From CAMLJR01 sp964631955 (lineage in GTDB: Bacteria > Pseudomonadota > Gammaproteobacteria > Pseudomonadales > CAMLJR01): a stretch of DNA of 64,000 bases. The stretch is from the NCBI GenBank assembly GCA_964631955.1, contig CAZWBA010000001.1:124001-188000 (forward strand). The letters are read 5' to 3'. Shown piece by piece: positions 34,331 to 42,334 of this stretch; the stretch's first letter is position 1, and each line of letters opens with the position of its first letter. The notes under the pieces are model-generated. The model worked only from the letters and a program-made list of their open reading frames with translations, made no database searches and was not told the origin of the DNA. The translations under genes were made by a program, and so were the position numbers.

Positions 34331-34780
34331 ATGGCAACGAATGTGGAATTACCCCACCCCGCGCAGCGCCTCAATTATCGCTGGTATATGCCGCTCACGA
34401 CACGCTGGCTCGACAACGATATTTACGGCCACATCAACAACGTCATCTATTACGCGTATTTCGACACGGTGGCGAATACCTATTTGATCGATGAGTGCGG
34501 ACTCGATATCCACCACGGCAGTGAAATCGGTTACATCGTGCATTCGCAATGTCACTACAAAAGCGGCCTCGCCTATCCCGATCGCATCGATGGTGCACTA
34601 CGGGTCAACCGCATCGGCAACAGTTCGGTCGAATACGGCATCGCCATATTCAAGGAAAATTCGGCGACTGCCGCCGCGCATGGAACCTTCACGCATGTCT
34701 TCGTCGATCGGAAAAGCGAGCAGCCCCGACCGCTATCCGAGACGCTGCGCGCCGGTTTAACAAAAATATCTGTCGGTTGA
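34331..34780 (+). CDS. acyl-CoA thioesterase (4HBT hotdog fold)
   Basis: A 149-residue hotdog-fold protein. The segment TTRWLDNDIYGHINNVIYYAY... (about residues 23 onward; Asp28/Asp30 and GHINN) is the active-site signature of the 4-hydroxybenzoyl-CoA thioesterase group, and the spacing to the later YRID-type strand is normal. It hydrolyses an acyl-CoA to the free acid. It lies 31 bases after the Fe-ADH gene and 95 bases before the HMG-CoA reductase gene. Confidence 0.9.
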   Translation: MATNVELPHPAQRLNYRWYMPLTTRWLDNDIYGHINNVIYYAYFDTVANTYLIDECGLDIHHGSEIGYIVHSQCHYKSGLAYPDRIDGALRVNRIGNSSVEYGIAIFKENSATAAAHGTFTHVFVDRKSEQPRPLSETLRAGLTKISVG

Positions 34781-34875
34781 ATCGTGAAAATATTTTTTCC
34801 GGAAAATCGACACGACATATCAATGAAAAAAATTCACTCATTCCTTCAACATTATTCGAAACAGCAGGTATCACC

Positions 34876-36057
34876 ATGGAATCGATCAGAATTCCGCGCA
34901 GCTTAGGCAACGATTATTCACGCGAAGCCGCTGCCGAGCGCCGCCGCTTCATCGAAAATCACACGGGCGCGAAACTCGATCACACCGCGCAATTCTCTTT
35001 CGACCCGGAAGTGCTGCCCGGCAATATCGAAAACTTTTCCGGCGTCGTGCAGGTGCCGATGGGATTCGCCGGGCCGCTGCGCGTGAACGGCGAGTTTGCG
35101 CAGGGCGATTTTTTTGTGCCTATGGCAACATCCGAAGGTACGCTGGTCGCCAGCTACAATCGCGGCATGGCTTTGACGGCGGCCGCAGGCGGTGTCATAA
35201 CCACCGTGGTCGACGATGCGATGCAGCGCGCACCCGTTTTCATTTTCAACGATGCGCGCGAAGCGAGAACATTTGCAGTGTGGATAACGGAAAATATCAG
35301 CGGCATACGCGCGGCTGCCGAATCGACCACGCGCAACGGCAAGCTGCGCAATATCGAGCAGTATCACGCGAGCCGGATGCTCTATCTGCGCTTCAATTAC
35401 ACCACGGGCGATGCGGCCGGCCAGAATATGTGCGGCAAGGCGACGTACGCCGCGTGCCGCTGGATACAATCGAACTACGACGGAAAAATTCAGCAGTATT
35501 TTTTATCCGGCAATATGGATACCGATAAAAAACATTCGCAGCTGAATACATTGCACGGCCGCGGCAAACGCGTCATCGCCGAAATCACACTGCCGCGAGA
35601 ATTGCTCGCTCAACGCATGCGCACCACACCCGAAGCGATGTTCACGGCGCGCAAGACGTCGCAGCTCGGCGGTCTGATGGCGGGCGCTGTACACAACGGC
35701 GTGCATCCGGCGAATGGCATTGCAGCGGTTTTCATGGCGACCGGCCAGGATGTCGCGAATGTTGCCGAATCCCATGCCAGCCTCGTCTACGCCGAAGTGA
35801 CACCTGCAGGCGATTATTATTATTCGGTCACGCTGCCGTCGCTGATCGTTGCAACGCGTGGCGGTGGTACCGGCCTGCCGACGCAACGCGAATGTCTGCA
35901 ATCGCTCGGCTGTTACGGCGATGGCAAGGCAAAAAAACTGGCGGAAATCATTGCCGCCACCGTGCTTTGTGGAGAATTATCGCTGGGCGCGGCCGTCGTT
36001 GCTGAAGAATGGGTGGAAAGTCACGATCGCTATGGGCGCAACAGGCCCAGCGAATAA
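34876..36057 (+). CDS. hydroxymethylglutaryl-CoA reductase
   Basis: The 393-residue protein has the full pattern of HMG-CoA reductase, which interconverts HMG-CoA and mevalonate. The catalytic residues are all present: Glu87 (MATSEGTLVAS), Lys218-219 (NMDTDKKHSQ), Asp292 (ATGQDVANVAES) and His383 (WVESHDRYGRN). The substrate loop ENFSGVVQVPMGFAGPL, the cofactor loop GDAAGQN (in place of the usual DAMGMN) and ATRGGGTGLPTQRECL are also there. The sequence looks closer to the class I group than to the Pseudomonas mevalonii class II enzyme; this is by eye. I start at the ATG at 34876, because the in-frame extension upstream is not family-like. The setting (alcohol dehydrogenase, thioesterase, crotonase) differs from a mevalonate pathway operon. 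No mevalonate kinase, HMG-CoA synthase or lyase is in the window. Confidence 0.92.
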   Translation: MESIRIPRSLGNDYSREAAAERRRFIENHTGAKLDHTAQFSFDPEVLPGNIENFSGVVQVPMGFAGPLRVNGEFAQGDFFVPMATSEGTLVASYNRGMALTAAAGGVITTVVDDAMQRAPVFIFNDAREARTFAVWITENISGIRAAAESTTRNGKLRNIEQYHASRMLYLRFNYTTGDAAGQNMCGKATYAACRWIQSNYDGKIQQYFLSGNMDTDKKHSQLNTLHGRGKRVIAEITLPRELLAQRMRTTPEAMFTARKTSQLGGLMAGAVHNGVHPANGIAAVFMATGQDVANVAESHASLVYAEVTPAGDYYYSVTLPSLIVATRGGGTGLPTQRECLQSLGCYGDGKAKKLAEIIAATVLCGELSLGAAVVAEEWVESHDRYGRNRPSE

Positions 36058-36113
36058 ACGATACTTCCGCTATCCATCACCAGTCGGGCTTATCAATCAC
36101 AAGCGGGGAAACA

Positions 36114-36884
36114 ATGAGCGATCACATTTTGATTTCGGAAGCCGATGCCATTCTAACACTTCAACTCAATCGGCCCGACAAGCGCAACGCACTGACAGCA
36201 AAAATGTACGCCACCCTTGCCGATGCACTGGAGGCAGCGGCGACGAATCCCAAAATCCGCGTCGTCTTTCTCACCGGTGCCGCCGATTGTTTTACCAGCG
36301 GAAACGACGTGGCGGATTTCATGCAGAATCCGCCGCCCGATGAAAACAGCCCCGTCATGCGTTTTCTGCAGCGTCTGTCGACGTTTGAAAAGCCGCTTGT
36401 CGCCGCCCTCAACGGCCCAGCTGTCGGCGTCGGCACCACACTGTTATTGCATTGCGATTTGATTTACGCGGGTGAATCGGCCGTGCTCCAGGCGCCGTTT
36501 GTCAGTCTCGGGCTATGCCCCGAAGCGGCTTCTTCCTATCTGCTGCCGACACTGCTCGGTCTGCCGCGGGCTGCGGAAATTTTAATGCTCGGCGAAGCGC
36601 TCAGCGCTGCAACGGCATTGCATTACGGGCTCATCAATGCCGTGCTTGCCGATGATGAATACCGGCAGTTCGCCTATGCAAAGGCAAAGAAACTGGCGGC
36701 ACAACCCGCGAAAGGACTCCGCCTGACAAAACAGTTATTGCGCAAGGCCAGCGCCGGGCAAGTGAAAAAGGCGATGGATGAGGAAGGCCAGCATTTCAAA
36801 ACCATGCTGACCTCCGCCGAAGCCATGGAGGCGATGTCCGCATTCCTGCAGAAGCGCAAACCCGATTTCAGTCAGTTCGATTAG
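36114..36884 (+). CDS. enoyl-CoA hydratase/isomerase family protein
   Basis: A 256-residue crotonase. The oxyanion-hole motif reads FTSGNDVADFM, and GPAVGVGTTLLLHCDLIYA replaces the usual GGGxE: the first hydratase glutamate is Thr here. A single Glu in LGLCPEAASSYLLP remains, a pattern more typical of enoyl-CoA isomerases than hydratases. So an isomerase or another crotonase chemistry is likely. GGGGA precedes the ATG at 36114; the open frame upstream lies inside the previous gene. It is the last gene of the module. Its TAG stop overlaps the stop of a decayed gene on the other strand by two bases. Confidence 0.9.
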   Translation: MSDHILISEADAILTLQLNRPDKRNALTAKMYATLADALEAAATNPKIRVVFLTGAADCFTSGNDVADFMQNPPPDENSPVMRFLQRLSTFEKPLVAALNGPAVGVGTTLLLHCDLIYAGESAVLQAPFVSLGLCPEAASSYLLPTLLGLPRAAEILMLGEALSAATALHYGLINAVLADDEYRQFAYAKAKKLAAQPAKGLRLTKQLLRKASAGQVKKAMDEEGQHFKTMLTSAEAMEAMSAFLQKRKPDFSQFD

Positions 36885-37051
36885 CGTCCGCATTTCACGC
36901 GCGGCAACTTCATCTCGATGACGGTAGATCCATCTCTGGATTGCACATTGATATCGCCATTATGCGCCTGCACGATCTGCTGCACGATAAACAGGCCCAA
37001 CCCCAGACCGCTGCGCCGACCCTGTATGCTTCTAAAGGAAAATGGGTCGAA
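36881..37051 (-). pseudogene. fragment of a histidine kinase (C-terminal ATPase end)
   Basis: These 56 codons encode only the end of a HATPase domain: FDPF, then GRRSGLGLGLFIVQQIVQAH (the G2 box and its helix), then GSTVIEMKLPR, and a TAA. No dimerisation domain, N box or D box precedes it. The fragment is joined in a different frame to the receiver fragment upstream at about 37051, so the missing part was lost in a deletion. Its stop overlaps the end of the crotonase gene on the opposite strand. Confidence 0.85.
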
Positions 37052-37193
37052 AATCGACCGCGCCCTGATCGTAGCCGCGAAACAGACGCAGCGGGTCGCG
37101 CGAACCGGCTGTCACGAAAATGATCGGAACATGCTGCCCGAGATTGTCTTCGAGGTCATCGACCAGCAGGCATTTGACATTGCCCCGCTCCAC
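37050..37193 (-). pseudogene. fragment of a response-regulator receiver domain
   Basis: The frame starts with GNVKCLLVDDLEDNL, the N-terminal acidic pocket of a receiver, and jumps straight to GQHVPIIFVTAGSRDPLRLF, then RGYDQGAVDF, its C-terminal third. The middle, which includes the phosphorylated Asp, is missing. Receiver plus kinase of this type normally form one protein after cheB in such operons. The deletion is in frame, but the product cannot work as a receiver. Confidence 0.8.
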
Positions 37194-37371
37194 CGCCTGA
37201 TATTGCAACAGCACCATGAAATAAACCTCAGTGTGAAAAATCCGGTGTGGGTCCGGCCCGGCGAGTGAGCCCAACACTTCCGCCAGCTGCGGCAAGGTGA
37301 GCACCGCCGGCGGAAGCGCCGATAACGACGGCGGCGATATCGTCAGCCGGCAGCGATCTGGTCACGCTCAT
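37194..37371 (-). pseudogene. cheB: fragment of a CheB methylesterase
   Basis: The start (MSVTRSLPADDIAAVVIGAS then AGG) is the N-terminal strand and active-site serine loop of the CheB catalytic domain. It should run on for about 180 residues. Instead, in a shifted frame, VLTLPQLAEVLGSLAG follows, which looks like the last helix of the domain. The ATG at 37371 lies inside the cheR end (29-base overlap), as coupled genes would. Most of the domain, with His and Asp of the triad, is gone. Confidence 0.8.
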
Positions 37372-38188
37372 CTCGCTTCTGAAAAATGCGGTGCTCGGCT
37401 GAAATCGCATCGAACGCATCGACCTGCGCGGAAAACAGCAGCGACTCCTTGGCGCCGAGTCCGAGAAACCCCTTCCGACAGAGCGCTTCGCTGAACAGTC
37501 CCAGCGCGCGATCCTGCAATGCGCGATCGAAATAAATCAGCACATTGCGACACGAAATAAATTGCACTTCGGCAAATACGGTATCGGTCGCCAGACTGTG
37601 ATCGGAAAAAACGATGTGATCCTTGAGATGCTTGCTGAATACGGCCTGATCGTACGCGGCGGTGTAATAGTCGGAGAGCGACGTGTGCGCGCCTGCACGC
37701 CGGTGATTTTCGGTGAAGGTGGCTACGCGATCGACTGCGTAGATGCCGCGCTGGGCGTTGTGCAGTGCGTAGGTATTGATATCGGTCGCGTAGATGAGCG
37801 ACCGCCCCAGCAATCGCTCCTCATGCAGAAGAATGGCGAGCGAATAGGCTTCTTCGCCGGTGCTGCAGCCAGCCACCCACACTTTCAGGGACGGATAGGT
37901 CCGCAACAGGGGAATGACTTTTTCGCGCAGCGCGAGAAAATACGCGGGATCGCGAAAAAAATCACTGACCTGGACAGTGAGAAAATTCAGCAGCTCGGAA
38001 AAAACCGACATGTCGCGCAGAATTTTATCCTGCAACTGCGACAGTGATTCGTAATTAAAATGGATCAATGCCGAACGCAGGCGGCGACGCAGCGAGGCCT
38101 TCGAGTAGCCGCTGAAATCGTAGTGATGCCGGAGTCGAATCGCTTCAAGCAGCAGCTGCAGCTCGATGTCAAAAACGGAATCGTTCAC
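37343..38188 (-). CDS. cheR: CheR-type chemoreceptor methyltransferase
   Basis: A 281-residue CheR. The N-terminal helical domain is recognisable from RHHYDFSGYSKASLRRRL, the SAM-binding motif is VWVAGCSTGEEAYSLAILL (about 131-149), and the later motif is FISCRNVLIYFD. It transfers methyl groups to glutamates of chemoreceptors or, in this kind of operon, to sensor proteins. The start is a GTG at 38188 whose last bases form the stop of the kinase gene upstream (GTGA overlap), so the frame to 38275 is not used. It looks intact, but its partner cheB is broken. Confidence 0.92.
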   Translation of the reverse strand: MNDSVFDIELQLLLEAIRLRHHYDFSGYSKASLRRRLRSALIHFNYESLSQLQDKILRDMSVFSELLNFLTVQVSDFFRDPAYFLALREKVIPLLRTYPSLKVWVAGCSTGEEAYSLAILLHEERLLGRSLIYATDINTYALHNAQRGIYAVDRVATFTENHRRAGAHTSLSDYYTAAYDQAVFSKHLKDHIVFSDHSLATDTVFAEVQFISCRNVLIYFDRALQDRALGLFSEALCRKGFLGLGAKESLLFSAQVDAFDAISAEHRIFQKRDERDQIAAG

Positions 38189-41100
38189 GGCGACATCCAC
38201 ACGCGCAACAGCGAGAGCAATTTGTCGACATCGAGCGGCTTCGCGATGTAATCGTTGGCGCCGGCTTCCAGACATTTTTCCTGATCATCTTTCATGGCTT
38301 TGGCGGTGAGCGCGATGATCGGCAGTTTTTTCCACGCCGGCGATTTACGAATTTCGCGAATCGCGGTGTAGCCATCCATTTCCGGCATCATGATATCCAT
38401 GAGCACGGCATCGAACGGCGGCTCGTTGCGCTGCTGCCGCGCGGCGAGAACGTCAAGCGCCTCGCGGCCGTTGCGCGCAATTTCAACGATGGCGCCTTTG
38501 GGTTCCAGAATGCTGGTGAGCGCGAACACATTCCGTGCGTCGTCCTCGACGATAAGAATGGTGCGGCCTTCGAATGCGCTATCGCGGCGGCGCGCCAGTT
38601 TCAGCATGCGCTGCCGGTCGAGCGGCAAGGTCGATTCGACCTGATGCAGAAACAGTGTCACCTCATCGAGCAACCGTTCGGGAGAACGCACATCCTTGAT
38701 GATGATCGATTTCGAAAAACGGCGCAGTTGCTGCTCTTCACTCGCCGACAAATGCCTGCCGGTGTAAACGATGACGGGCGGGAACGGTACATCGTCCTGC
38801 TCCGCCATTCGCTGCAATAATTCCTCGCCGCCGATATCCGGCAATTTGAGATCCATGACCATGCAGTCGAAAGTTTTCTGACGCAGCTGTTCGAGCGCCG
38901 TGCGTGCGGAGGTGACACCGGTGATTTCCACATCGCCATTGCTCAACAATTGTCGAATGCTTTCGAGCTGTCGCATGTCGTCTTCGACAACCAGCACGCG
39001 TCGCAATCGCTGCGAGAGCTTTTCTTCGAGCCGTTGCAGCACGGCGACAATTTCCTCGCGCTGCGCAGGTTTCAATGCATAACCGATGGCACCGCGGCCG
39101 AGCGCTTCCTGCGTGTGATCATCCACCGAAATGATGTGCACGGGGATGTGCCGCGTTGTTGGATTCTGTTTCAATTCGTCGAGCACACCGATGCCGTGCT
39201 GATCGGGTAAATTCATATCGAGCAATATGGCGTTCGGCGCGTGCTCCAGCGCATGCGTCAGCCCTTCTCTGGCGGTATGCGCGACCGTGCACTCAAAACC
39301 TTCCGCGCGCGCCAGCTCGCTCAAAATGCTCGTGAACGTAACATCATCCTCGATAATCAACAGCGTATGCGCTTTCGCCACAATGGCGGGGGATTCGGCC
39401 GGGCGCGTTTGCGATGACACATTCAAGACCGGTTCCGCGCGTGAAAATTTTTGCCCGACTTGCGGCGACTTCGCCGCTTCGCGCGGTGCCGATGCGGAGA
39501 GAGCCGGCGTTTTCGGTGCAACATGGATCAGCGGCAAGGTGAGAATAAATGTGCTGCCATTTCCACCTTCGCTCGATACGGTCAGATCGCCTCCTAACAG
39601 ATGCGCCAAGTCGCGCGAGATCGACAGACCCAGTCCGGTGCCACCGTATTTGCGATGCGTGCTGCCATCGGCCTGCCGAAAGGCCTCGAAAATAATTTCC
39701 TGCTGATGCAATGGAATTCCGATGCCGGTATCGCTGACGGCGAAACTGATGGTGTGTTCGTCTATCGGTGAAATGCGCAGCGATACTTCGCCGGCTTCGG
39801 TGAATTTCAATGCATTCGATAACAGGTTTTTCAGAATCTGGCCGAGACGTTGCGCATCGGTCTGCATGCGCCCGGGCATGTCGGCAGCCAGCGACAGCGT
39901 CAGTTTCAGTTGACGCTGCGTTGCGAGCAGCTGAAAACTGCGGATGATGCCATCGGCAAATTGTGGAATCGATATCGACTCGACCGCCACCTCGACCTTG
40001 CCCGCCTCGATTTTGGACAGATCGAGAATATCGTTGATGAGCGTCAGCAGGTCGTTACCCGCCGACCAGATCGTTTCCGCGAAACGAACCTGTTCTTCGG
40101 TGAGATTGCGGTCCTTATTGTCCGCAAGCAGTTTTGCAAATATGAGCGACGAATTGAGCGGCGTGCGCAATTCGTGACTCATATTGGCGAGAAATTCGCT
40201 TTTATATTGATTGGCGCGTTCCAGCTCGCCCGCTTTGGCCGTCAGTATTTTCTGCGATTGTTCAAGCTGCGATTTCTGATCGCTGAGCAATTGCATATGC
40301 TCTTCCAGCGAGGCGTTGATCTGTTCGAGCTCGGCCTGCTGCGATTCGAGCTGCGCCTGCGACTGCTTGAGCACATGACTTTGTTCTTCCAGCTCCTCGT
40401 TGCTGACGCGCAATTCTTCCTGCTGCATTTGCAATTCTTCGGATTGCGATTGCAATTTCGCCAGCAACGCTTCCAGGCGCGTGCGATCGCGGGCACTGCG
40501 AATGGCGTTGCCCAGCATCTCCGAAACCTGGCGCAGCAGCTCTTCATCTTCGGCATTTATCTCGCGAAAAAAACCCAGTTCGAGCACGGCTTGCGTTTTG
40601 CCATCGGCGATCGCCGGCGCAATCAGGACACTGGCCGCGTCGGCCTTGCCGAGACCGGAAGAGATCGGCAAATAATTTTCGGGCACATCGCGCACGTGAA
40701 GCGGTTGGCGATCGCGCACCGCCTGAGTCAACAGGCTCGTTCTGGCAGCAGCGGCCAGCTGCGCAGCAAACGCAGATTCCTCGATATCGAGCGCGTAGAC
40801 CGCGCACCGCTGAAACGCAGCGTCGTCCTCCACCGTGTAGACGACACCGACCGGCATATTTAAATAACGCGCGAGAAATTCCAGCACACGCTGACCGAGC
40901 GCCGACAAATTATGCTCGCCCTGAATGCTGACACCGAGTTGCGCCTGCCCCACCCGCAACCACTGCTGCAGCTGTTTCATTTGATGATCGCGCGATATCA
41001 GCACGAGCGTGACAATGACCAGCAACAGCAATAACGTACAGCCAATGCTAATGATCTGCGCAGAAGCCGTGGCGGCGGCTTCCCAATCGGCCTGATTTTC

Positions 41101-41622
41101 GACAAGCCGATCGTGCTGCTCCTTCTGCAGCTCTGCAATGCGCGAGCGAATGGTGTCCATCAACTGCCGGCCTTCGTCGGTCTGTACCTTCGCGATGGCC
41201 ACCGCGGTTTCATTTTTCCGGTACAGCTCGATCGTCTCGCGCAGCTCGGCCAGTTTGCGATCGGACAAGTGCTGCAGCGTTTCGATACGGCTGCGTGTTT
41301 CCGCATCGAGGCCGGGCTGACTGAGCAGCGTATGGAAGGTGGGGGTGATTTCCGTCGTGGCACGCAGATACGGCGCGAGATAGGACTGGTCGCCGGTGAG
41401 TAAAAAACCGCGCTGCCCGGTTTCGGCATCCTTGAAAATCGAAAGCAGCGCTGCAAAATGATCCGAGATGGCGATGGTGCGCATGACACGCTCCGACGCT
41501 TCGGTGCGTTGCTGCAGCGAGCTGTAGGACAGCATCGCAATGATCAGGATCGCGGCGATTTTCAGGGTGAACGTGAGCGCCGCAACAGGTGGCAGCAGGG
41601 ATTTATTTGATCGATTCGACAT
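38185..41622 (-). CDS. hybrid sensor histidine kinase, CHASE3-GAF-HK-three receivers
   Basis: About 1145 residues. After a membrane helix (about 20-40) comes a CHASE3-like periplasmic domain (DAETGQRGFLLTGDQSYL at 65-82), a second helix (about 190-212), a GAF domain (about 235-370), and a long coiled coil rich in Glu and Gln (about 375-475). Then follow HisKA with SHELRTPLNSS, the HATPase (NLLSNALKFTEAGE, DTGIGIP, GGTGLGLSISRDL) and three receivers, each with a phosphorylatable Asp (LLDMNLP, VMDLKLP, LMDIMMP). The start is uncertain: ATG at 41622 gives the shortest sensible N-terminus, while in-frame starts exist at 41673 and 41712. It heads the decayed cheR-cheB operon. The stimulus is unknown. 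Confidence 0.92.
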   Translation of the reverse strand: MSNRSNKSLLPPVAALTFTLKIAAILIIAMLSYSSLQQRTEASERVMRTIAISDHFAALLSIFKDAETGQRGFLLTGDQSYLAPYLRATTEITPTFHTLLSQPGLDAETRSRIETLQHLSDRKLAELRETIELYRKNETAVAIAKVQTDEGRQLMDTIRSRIAELQKEQHDRLVENQADWEAAATASAQIISIGCTLLLLLVIVTLVLISRDHQMKQLQQWLRVGQAQLGVSIQGEHNLSALGQRVLEFLARYLNMPVGVVYTVEDDAAFQRCAVYALDIEESAFAAQLAAAARTSLLTQAVRDRQPLHVRDVPENYLPISSGLGKADAASVLIAPAIADGKTQAVLELGFFREINAEDEELLRQVSEMLGNAIRSARDRTRLEALLAKLQSQSEELQMQQEELRVSNEELEEQSHVLKQSQAQLESQQAELEQINASLEEHMQLLSDQKSQLEQSQKILTAKAGELERANQYKSEFLANMSHELRTPLNSSLIFAKLLADNKDRNLTEEQVRFAETIWSAGNDLLTLINDILDLSKIEAGKVEVAVESISIPQFADGIIRSFQLLATQRQLKLTLSLAADMPGRMQTDAQRLGQILKNLLSNALKFTEAGEVSLRISPIDEHTISFAVSDTGIGIPLHQQEIIFEAFRQADGSTHRKYGGTGLGLSISRDLAHLLGGDLTVSSEGGNGSTFILTLPLIHVAPKTPALSASAPREAAKSPQVGQKFSRAEPVLNVSSQTRPAESPAIVAKAHTLLIIEDDVTFTSILSELARAEGFECTVAHTAREGLTHALEHAPNAILLDMNLPDQHGIGVLDELKQNPTTRHIPVHIISVDDHTQEALGRGAIGYALKPAQREEIVAVLQRLEEKLSQRLRRVLVVEDDMRQLESIRQLLSNGDVEITGVTSARTALEQLRQKTFDCMVMDLKLPDIGGEELLQRMAEQDDVPFPPVIVYTGRHLSASEEQQLRRFSKSIIIKDVRSPERLLDEVTLFLHQVESTLPLDRQRMLKLARRRDSAFEGRTILIVEDDARNVFALTSILEPKGAIVEIARNGREALDVLAARQQRNEPPFDAVLMDIMMPEMDGYTAIREIRKSPAWKKLPIIALTAKAMKDDQEKCLEAGANDYIAKPLDVDKLLSLLRVWMSP

Positions 41623-41854
41623 TGAGGGCGATGATTGCGAATTTGTCAGGTTGAACACCAATACAGCTCCCATTGCGGTGCCAGATAAACACGTGCTTGA
41701 AAATTCACACACCTATTTGAAAATTCAGACATGGTACATAGGCGCACATAAAAGCTATGCGCGATAGAACACTCAGGTTAACCACTTGCTCCGCTCCGGC
41801 AGTGAAACTACATTGCACCGGGTTTTAAAATTCGATAGATAACGGGGAACCGGC

Positions 41855-42238
41855 ATGTGGCAGACCATTGCGGCAATCACGAGTGGCGCTTCCATTGGCG
41901 CAGTTTTACGCTGGTGGCTGAGCGTCAACTTCAATACGGCATCGCCATCGCTGCAACCCGGCACATTGATCGCGAATCTGGTGGGCGGCTATCTGATCGG
42001 TATTGGTATCGCCTATTTTTCGGCACATCCAGCGCTGCCACCGGAATGGCGTTTATTTGCCATTACCGGATTTCTCGGCGGGCTTACCACCTTTTCGACA
42101 TTCTCCGCCGAAGTCGTCGCCCTGCTGCAGGAGGGAAAAATTCCGCTCGCCTGCGCCGTCATCGCCGCACACGTCATGGGTTCGCTGATATTGACGCTGC
42201 TGGGAATCTTCACCTTTTCGGCGCTGCACTCCCACTGA
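41855..42238 (+). CDS. crcB: fluoride exporter Fluc/CrcB
   Basis: A 127-residue membrane protein with four helices. GASIGAVLRWWLSV at the start, GTLIANLVGGYLIGIG with its conserved Asn in helix two and the motif GFLGGLTTFSTFSAEV in helix three are the signature of the dual-topology fluoride channel family. It protects cells from cytoplasmic fluoride. Length is normal. No fluoride-riboswitch-like fold could be recognised in the short leader. Confidence 0.95.
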   Translation: MWQTIAAITSGASIGAVLRWWLSVNFNTASPSLQPGTLIANLVGGYLIGIGIAYFSAHPALPPEWRLFAITGFLGGLTTFSTFSAEVVALLQEGKIPLACAVIAAHVMGSLILTLLGIFTFSALHSH

Positions 42239-42334
42239 TCCGTCCCGCCCATTTTTCTCCTACACTGGAAGGAGCCCGATAGCCACGGAACGGTTGCCCT
42301 CCTGCCGCCGTTTAACTGCGTTGAATCGATTGTC

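Noticed and set aside
34549..34875. N-terminal extension of HMG-CoA reductase in the open frame
   Set aside because: It lies in the wrong frame of the thioesterase gene and is basic and unstructured; the conserved protein starts at 34876.
41763..41854. Fluoride riboswitch ahead of crcB
   Set aside because: The leader is short and I could not find the conserved pseudoknot bases; a covariance-model search would settle it.
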